From Vitellaria paradoxa (lineage: Eukaryota > Streptophyta > Magnoliopsida > Ericales > Sapotaceae): 64,000 nucleotides of DNA. The stretch spans positions 45,692,673 to 45,756,672 of the forward strand of contig CM034233.1 in the NCBI GenBank assembly GCA_019916065.1, given 5' to 3'. The position numbers were made by a program, and so were the translations under genes. Position 1 is the first letter of the stretch, and every line of letters begins with the position of its first letter. A model generated the notes under the pieces. That model was not told where the DNA came from and did no database searches. It saw nothing but the letters and a program-made list of their open reading frames with translations. Below are positions 56,287 through 64,000 of this stretch, one piece after another.

Positions 56287-58351
56287 TAGTCACGCCCCTA
56301 ACCTAACTGTCCAGAACGAATGGTATGGGAATGTGAAAACTAAAATAAATAAACAAAATCCAGTCTAATTTCAATTCACATTGAGTTATAGTCATCAATA
56401 TATCCAAAATTATTACTCATTCTCGTGTAGACTAATATTTGACTACGTCACTGTTAATTTGCAAATAACATAAACCACCTTACTTTATTTGTAATGACCA
56501 CACCTAAGTTCGGCTTGATTAGAACAATACTATGATAATGTTTATATATATCCATATCATAATGTTGTAAATATAATAATCGGATCCATTCTCTACGTCA
56601 CATAATTTATAATATTAATAATTCAATTCTCAATTTAGAATAACGAATACAATCATTATTATCCACAGTTAAGACTGGACTTAAACTACTCAAGCCCAAA
56701 CTATCTACGTATCCCATTTCAAGAATCAAGTCACTGTAGTTCCTAAATTTTTATCCCTTGTTCTATAACCAAACTCATAATCACCCAGATAAACTATACA
56801 TCTCATCAATCAATATCATAGTCACATTATATTAACAATACAATATAAAGGAATATAAATGCAATTGGAATGTAATGCTAATGCATACTCTAGTCTCCAG
56901 CTACCCCGAACCTTATCCTAGGACAGTGATGCTTACCTAAGCACATGGGGTCACCAACTGCACCGTTTACGCTCACGGCAAATGTATATCTCCGTGTATA
57001 TATATAAAATCAAATGGGGAACCGTGTTATACTCCTATTTGGTGTAGGTGTCAAGAGAACCGTGTTACACCCCTAGTCAATCATCTGCTTAGCTTAAGCA
57101 GGGTCTAACTATAGTCAAAAGAAAATCTCATAATCATATCTCATAATTAATATTCCAACTCTAAATAACTAAGCTCTAGTCATATATATCAACTAGGGAT
57201 TTTCTGATATTTTTAAAATCTCATTTTATCATTTTTACCAAATCATGGATCCTGCCCATATATATAACCCGTGTCAAGACACGTCACAATATAAATATAG
57301 CACTATCGGCTAATCAATAATCACAACACAAACCAAATGATACCAACCTAGCTCCATGCACATGATATGCTCAATCATGTAAATAAATATTATATATAAA
57401 CACATTCTCATTAGGCTTAATAATGATTTGGGGTTCATTCCATTGTTAGAAATCCCTAATAATTTAGTTTGGGCACAAACATATATTTAAAAACTAATTT
57501 TAACATTTTCTGAAAATCTGCCATACTGGTGTCCGAACACCTCAAACTGTAGTCCAGACGCCTTTACTGGCTAGTTCAAACACCGTAATCAGTCGACCTA
57601 GATACTAGAGTCCAATGTTCAATTTGGACGTTCATTTTCGATAAAACCCAACTCCAAATCACCCCCTAATCACCATTTCAAGACTTAATCTCAACAACAA
57701 CTTATGTATAAAAACTTAAACACTTAAATCATATGTTTCTTCAGCACTTAATCAAAGAATAACTCAGATATATGCAAGATATTCACATTTATATCATATA
57801 TATAACCACATTCATATATACACATATATATGCACGAATCACATGATATTCAACCAAATCAAGCATATATAGACATCAAAGTCATCCTAACAACATCTAG
57901 AACACAAATTTAAGTCCTACCTACCTCGAATCCAAAGAGAAAAGAAGAAATGTGACGATTTGAGTCGTGGCTTTCAAAATTTCAACATCGATTACTCCCT
58001 CCTCGAGCAAAATCACGCGAAACAGACATCACCACAACGTTTATGGTGTCAAATGCTACCCCGATCTATCGGCATTCCTTCTCAGAACTTGCTTTCTCTG
58101 TCTACTCTCTCTCTTCTCTCTCTTTTCTCTTTCTCCTCTCATTCTTCTTTTTCTCAAACAACCGAAGGCCCAAAAAGAAAAAAAAATAAAGAAAAGAAAA
58201 AGTGGGCCTTTAGCCCAGTTGTCCAAGCCAGTATCAATTCGGTCCACACCTGGCTCAGAAAAAATAAAATAAATCAACTCAACCTCATAATAATTATTTT
58301 ATTAGCCCAAAATAACACATAAATAGCTAAAAATAAATACCAAGTATTACA
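56287..58351 (-). repeat. 3' LTR of G (left copy)
   Basis: On the minus strand it starts TGTAATACTTGG after the PPT and ends GGGGCGTGACTA. GTCCGGAC-type words are at 57527-57600. CCGTGTTACACCCCTA-type words recur at 57015-57085. ORFs near 57960-58322 come from a CT-rich stretch and I do not call them genes. Confidence 0.8.
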
Positions 58352-58366
58352 TTCTTCCCCCTTTAT
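58352..58366 (-). promoter_or_regulatory. 3' polypurine tract of G
   Basis: On the minus strand ATAAAGGGGGAAGA abuts the LTR start TGTAATAC. This is the usual PPT form of plant chromoviruses. Confidence 0.78.
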
Positions 58367-58369
58367 AAA

Positions 58370-59490
58370 AATTTGATCCTCAAAATTTACATAATATACC
58401 TCAATCAAAAAACAGGGATAGGTACTTCAACCGCATCACCGATTCATATTTCCAAGTGGATTTTTCAACTCCACGGTATTATCATAAGCAAAACAAAGGA
58501 ATGGTCTAGCTACACAAAACTTGTTCACACTTGTCCTCAATCTGAACTGGTAGGTTCTTAAAAGTCACATCCTCCTCAATATCCATTTCCTCTAATTCGG
58601 TTTATAGTTCTGAAGCATAGATACGTAGAACACATTATAAAACTGAGCTAACTGTGAAGGAAGTGCTAATCTAGACACCACCTCATCAATCCTCCTAATA
58701 ACCTCAAAAGTCCAATATACCATAGGGAAAGCTTTCCACATTTCCCGAATCGAACTATACCTTAACCTGGGGAAACTTTTAAAAACACGAAATCACTGAC
58801 CTGAAACTTCAACAGCCAACTTTGCTTAAAAGTCCCTGTTGGATCACTTGAATCTTTTCTAACACCTATCTCACCAAATCAGGACCAACCATCATAGGTT
58901 TCCCAGCTTTATCCTAACACAATGGAGATCTGTAAGGTCGTCTATATAAAGCCTCATACGGAGTAATACTAATACTCACCTGGTAACTATTATTATGCAC
59001 AAATTCAATTAATGGAAAATGGCTCTCCCAATTTTCTCCCAGAGTTAACGCATAAGACCGAAGAATATCCTCAAAAATCTGAATAGTCTGCTCTAACTAC
59101 CCGTCTATCTGCAAACGAAATACGGTATTAAAACACAGTTGAGTTTCCATTGTCTCCTGCAAACTCTACCAAAATTGTAATCTAAACACTAGGTCTCAGT
59201 CTAACATAATCAATAAAGATGTACCATGTAACCAAATAGTTTTGCGAATGTAAAGCTAACATCGCTCTTCCTTAGAATCCTTATTCCAAATAGGTAGAAA
59301 ATGAGCCAATTTAGTTAACTAGTCCACAATCACCAACATAACATTTTGCCTCTTACAAGTTATCGACAAACCCGTTATAAAATCCATAGTCACATGGTCC
59401 CACTCTCACAGTGTCATTGGCAATGGCTATAACAAACCAACTGATCTTTGGTATTCGACCTTTACCTATTGATGGGTTAGGCAACGAGAT
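58370..59490 (-). pseudogene. Integrase and chromodomain of G (decayed)
   Basis: Minus-strand pieces in order are HVTMDFITGL (about 59400), LVDWLTKLAHFLPIW (about 59300), WESHFPLIEFVHNNSYQVSI (about 59000) and EALYRRPYRSPLC (about 58930). Next come YRLALPSQLAQFYNVFYVSML-like (about 58650) and an STWK...RY-LF chromodomain end just before the PPT. Stops and shifts are frequent. Confidence 0.75.
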
Positions 59491-59904
59491 TCAAATTCTG
59501 TCACATCACGCTTCATACTACTCCACCAATATTAATGTGCCAAATCTTTATACATCTTAGCCTCTTCAAGATGAATCGCAAACCTTGAGTAATGAAACTC
59601 TTGAAGTACCTCTTCCCGAAGTCCATCCACATTAGGCACAAAATCTTATTTCTAAACTTTAAATATCCTTCTGCGGATAAACTTCAACCTTTAGCTTCCT
59701 GTCCTGAAAACAAATAATACTTTCTATTTTGATGATATTGATCATTTTGTTGAGCCTTGGTAACCCATGTCAACTACATAGGTACCACTTGTAAACAATT
59801 CAAACTAGAGTATGTGATGCCATTCTCATATCATCATCCCACCAAAATTTAAAATCACTAACATCTTCCTGAAGACGCCACTAAGAATGAACCATCATGG
59901 CCGC

Positions 59905-60285
59905 TAAACTCTATGACTTCTTACTCAAAGCATCAGCACTACGTTAACCTTTCTTGGATGATACTGAAGATCAAAATCATAATCCTCTAAGTATTTCATC
60001 CACCTTTTCTGTCTCATATTCAAATCACACTGAGTATATAAATATTTTAAACTCTTGTGATCTGAATAAACATCAAATCTCTCACTATAAAAATAATGTC
60101 ACCAGGTCTTTAAAGCGAAAACCATTATAGCCAACTCCAAATCATGTGTGGGGTAATTCCTCTTATGTGACTTCAATTGCCTAGACCCATACGCCACTAC
60201 TTGATCATTCTACATCAAATCCTAAAACTTCACGTAAAGCATCACAATATACTGAATGTGGATATTCTAGATCTTTGTACCTCTT
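59905..60285 (-). pseudogene. RNase H of G (decayed)
   Basis: The minus strand shows [30 protein letters not shown] and [20 protein letters not shown], followed by [20 protein letters not shown]. This is the standard RNase H block of chromoviruses. Confidence 0.8.
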
Positions 60286-62257
60286 TCAACCCACCAGGAT
60301 GACTACCTGAAATTTTCAAATCACCATTTTCTAAATTCATCTGTATTCAGTACAAACACATAGCTGTTTAAATTTCACTTATCTAGTAAATGACATACTA
60401 TAATTTTTAGCCTTTAAGTCAGCAAACTGGTGACACCACATTTTCTAACAAGATCAATATTAGTGTTAGACCTTAATAACGCTAATCTGTAACATTAGTG
60501 TCATTCACGGTAACTCGAATTCAAGAATATCACTTCATACTTATCAATATCATTGCTCTAAAGAAACTTTAAAATTATTAACACCCTTTAGATTACTTTA
60601 TCAAACTTAAACTATCACAACTATCAAACTCTACAACTTATTATGTAATGTATTAATTACTACCTTCGCACCACCAGAATAACATTGATTGTAAAATTAT
60701 AATCTCTTAAATACTCACTCCACTTATAATGTTTACCAATTTAATCACATAATGTATATAATTACCCTTAAACTCTGAGGATCAAAGCACACCCTAATCC
60801 TTTCTCTATCTTGTAAACGTTGTTAAGGCTTCAACTACCTCGACTTGCACCACCATTTGATTATTTATATCGGAATAAAACCAAAACTTTCATGTGAAGT
60901 GTTATAATATATAAAGTAACTCACTCATTGTCTAAAAATGACTAATGTCAAAGTCTCAGCCATCTACCACTTTGGCCATTAAAATGCTCTTGCAAGTTTT
61001 TGTCCAATGATTGAACTTTCTTCCCAATGAACTTAGTCAGTAGACCTTCCCACTGAGAAGAATCTGAATAGAACAATTATAACAACACAACAAAATCTGA
61101 AACTTGGGATATAATTGGTAAACCCCTGTCATGTTCAACTGACATAACCAAAACTTTTGGAAAACTTATCATAATAATTCAACTGAAAATTAACTAATCT
61201 CAACCTTTTTCCTCGTATAATAAAACCCAACTTATTCTTCTTTATGCACAATTAGTCAAACAAATTGCCAACCCTTAGTAGTTAATGCTCATCCCTGGTT
61301 ATCATTTGATTTATGACCTTATCCTCTCAAAATTCCAATTTTCATATTTTTTCTTATCCAAAACTTTAGGACATCCTCACAACAATATACGATATTAAAC
61401 AAAATCATACAACAACAAATCTTCAATTTAAATTTTAAACTCTCTCAATTTAACTGGCACTATATGACATGGCACAACAAAATAATAGAGGCATGTGGCA
61501 CAAGCTCGATAAAAAGTTATCTCCCGCCAAGAAATAAATCCTCACTATTCTGAAGAAGCACATCTACAAATTTACAACTTATTTCAAGAAACCAATATTA
61601 AGACACTTTCTCATTCCACATCAAAATAGAAGCTTCCTCAATGCACTTAAGTTAAGTACTGAAGAAAATAACATGACTTTAGCCTCAACTTAATCCTGAA
61701 CTATAAGATCCTTAAGTAAAAAGGCTGTCGCTAATCCATAATAACAACTAATCATCGCATTGTAAGTGGGTAATCTACCCATTCCCACTTTTATATCAAT
61801 TTTATTTACTAAATAAAACTCTAATATCGTTCCACAACTATCCTAATTTAACAATAGTATATACTATCGATAAATCCATGAGTCACTAACTCAGGCCACT
61901 TAAGCCTCTTGAATTCAAATTCAAAATCTTTATCATTTCCACAATCTTTTCTAATTATTATTCCTGATATCAAAAAATCGGTAGAACACTTCGTAAATCT
62001 CACCTCTAGACCAGTCCAACCGTTACCAATTATCAAAATTTACTATTAACTACATCGTTCCATAAAATGTTCATATCAACTGATAGAGACACTATTTTGG
62101 GTAAAATCCTGGTCCCAGCCACATTCGTAGCCCATTATAGTACAAAATATCATAATCCTCAATCTTAAACCCATAGAATAAACACTAAGAAATTAGTAAG
62201 ACACAAAAGAAACACGTAAGCCTCACTACCTAAAGCCCAAAGTATTCGCAACCAAGT
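60286..62257 (-). other. Interior of G without recognisable gag, protease or RT
   Basis: By position this should hold gag, protease and RT, but the space (about 2 kb) is too short and I find no RT box, protease triad or zinc knuckle. Either a deletion removed them or decay hides them. Only short ORFs are present (for example 61848-62036). Confidence 0.5.
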
Positions 62258-62269
62258 GTTCTGATACCA
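62258..62269 (-). promoter_or_regulatory. Primer binding site of G (tRNA-Met type)
   Basis: TGGTATCAGAAC on the minus strand, one base from TGGTATCAGAGC, next to the 5' LTR end. Confidence 0.78.
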
Positions 62270-62272
62270 TTC

Positions 62273-64000
62273 TATCACGCCTCTAACCTAATTATCCGAG
62301 ACAGACGATATGGGAATGTGAAACTAAAATAAATAAATAAAATATAATCCAATTTCAATTCACATTGAGCTATAGTTATCAATATATCCAGAATCATTAC
62401 TCATTCCCATGTAAAATAATATTCAACTGCGTCACCATCAATTTGCCAATAACATAATCTATCTTACTCCATTTTCAATGACCGCACCTAAGGTTGGGTT
62501 GGTTAGAATAATATTATAATAATGTTTATATATATCCATATCATAATGTTGTAACTATAAGAATCGGACCCATCCTCTAGGACACATAATTTATAATTCT
62601 AATAATTCAATTCTTAATTTAGAAGAACAAATACAATTATTATTATCCATAATTAAGACTAGACTTAGGCTACTCAAGCTCAAGCTGTCTACGTATCCCA
62701 TTTCGGGAATTATGTCGCTGTAGTTCCCAAATTTTTATCTTTTATTCCGTAATCAAACTCATAATCACCCATATAAACCATACATCTCATCAATCAATGT
62801 TACAATCACATTACATTAACAACTCAATATAAAGGAATATAAATACAATTGTATGCAATGGGATGTGATGGAATGCAATGTTAATGCATACTCTAGTCTT
62901 CATTTACCCCCAACTTTATCCTGGGCTCACAACAAACATATATCTCCATATATATAAACTGAATGGGGAACTATGGTATACCCCTATTGGTGTAAGACTT
63001 AGGGAACCGTGTTACACCTTGGCCCTTCTATTAAAGAACTGTGTTACACCCCTAGTCAAGCATCTGCTTAGTTCAAGCAGGGTCCGGCTACAATCCGGAG
63101 AGAATCTCATAATCATATTTCATAATTAACGTCCCAATTCTAAATGATTAAGCTCTAGTTATATATATTGATTGGGGATCATTTGGCATTTTCAAAATCT
63201 CATTTTACCATTTTTTTTCCAAATCATGAGTCCCGTTTATATATATAACTCGTGCGTGAGCATGTCACAATATAAATATGGTACTCTCAACCAATCAATA
63301 GTCATAACATAAACCAGATGATACCACCCTAGTCCCATACACATGATATGCTCAATCATCCAAATAAATATCTTATATAAGCACATTCTCATTAGGCTTA
63401 ATGATGATTTGGGGTTCATTCCATCATTAGAAATCCTTAATAATTCAGTTTGGGCACAAACATATATTTAAAAACTATTTTTAACATTTTCTGAAAATTT
63501 GCCATATTGGTGTCCAGACACCCTAAACTACAATCCAGACACCCCAACTGGCCAGTCCAAACACTAGAGTCCAACGTCCAATTTCTGGGTTCATTTTCGA
63601 TGAAACTAAACTCCAAATCACCATTTCAAGCTTTAATCCCAACAACAACTCATGTATAACACTTAAACACTTAAATCGTAAATTTCTTCAACACTTAATC
63701 AAAGAATAACTTAGATATATGCAAAGTATTCACATTTATATGCATATATATAACCACAATCATATATACACATATATATGCATCAATCACATGATATTCA
63801 ACCAAATCGAGCATATATATACATCAAAATCATCCTAACAATGTTTAGAGCACGAATATGAGTTCTGTTACCTCGAATCCAAAGACAAAAGAAGAAATGA
63901 GAGGATTTGAGTTATGGCTTCCAAACTTTCAGCGTTGATTTCTCCCTCCTCGAGCGAAATCTTGCGAAACGGACATCACCACAACATTTACGGTGTCGAA
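62273..64000 (-). repeat. 5' LTR of G (right copy, truncated by window)
   Basis: It matches 56287-58030 in order. GGTGTCCAGACACC is at 63509-63522, with two further GTCC(A)GAC words after it. About 330 bases of the LTR start lie beyond the window. Confidence 0.82.

Larger units (their letters stand above)
56287..64000 (-). mobile_element. Tekay-like chromovirus G, reverse strand, 5' LTR runs off the window
   Basis: Two direct LTR copies (56287-58351 and 62273-64000+) flank an interior with PBS, a decayed pol with chromodomain and a PPT, all on the minus strand. It sits in the integrase/chromodomain of E. The coding region is full of stops, so it is an old, dead copy. Confidence 0.83.

Noticed and set aside
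57960..58322. Three overlapping ORFs in the CT-rich end of G's LTR
   Set aside because: Ser/Leu/Phe and Lys/Glu bias come from the pyrimidine tract and A-run; the position is inside an LTR.

Overview
The window is a nested stack of plant LTR retrotransposons plus an endogenous pararetrovirus. The coding content (Athila-type and chromovirus-type Ty3/gypsy pol, a caulimovirid-like RT/RNase H block, tRNA-Asp and tRNA-Met primer sites) says angiosperm nuclear heterochromatin, probably a dicot; I cannot name the species. No intact host gene is visible. The only likely host-gene relic is a decayed DUF1005-family fragment at about 10.76-11.17 kb. Almost every coding region is broken, and many stops read as C-to-T decay of Gln or Arg codons.

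Layout. 1-9981: 3' part of an Athila-like element (A): gag/protease, RT, RNase H, integrase, env-like ORF, long 3' non-coding region, PPT and 3' LTR. 9982-13422: AT-rich non-coding DNA with the DUF1005 relic and three kinds of tandem repeat. 13428-36673: a second Athila-like element (B) with both LTRs and a perfect 5-bp target duplication (GTATG). B is interrupted twice. A solo LTR (17650-19203) related to A's LTR sits in its protease/RT linker. A reverse-strand, gag-only non-autonomous element (C, 21014-29081, target duplication CAAAC) sits in its RNase H. 36679-38034: resumed older flanking DNA.

38035-51896: a segment of about 3.85 kb present twice as direct copies (38035-41895 and 48053-51896). 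Between them lies a rearranged caulimovirid insertion (41896-48052) with a large internal inverted repeat. The second copy runs on into gag-pol of a Tekay/Del-like chromovirus (E, to 56286). E is cut within its chromodomain region by a reverse-strand chromovirus (G, 56287 to beyond 64000).

Relative order from nesting: the flanking repeat DNA is oldest; B and E inserted into it; the solo LTR and C inserted into B; the pararetrovirus and G inserted into E. C has the most similar LTR pair by eye and is probably among the youngest. The most interesting signals are non-coding: (i) short GTCCGGAC-type or GGGCGCCC-type palindromes clustered in LTRs of unrelated elements and repeated just after pol; (ii) a hairpin-plus-polypurine module just before the 3' LTR and again internally in A, B and C; (iii) the 3.85-kb direct duplication bracketing the pararetrovirus, one end of which falls at its tRNA-Met primer site.
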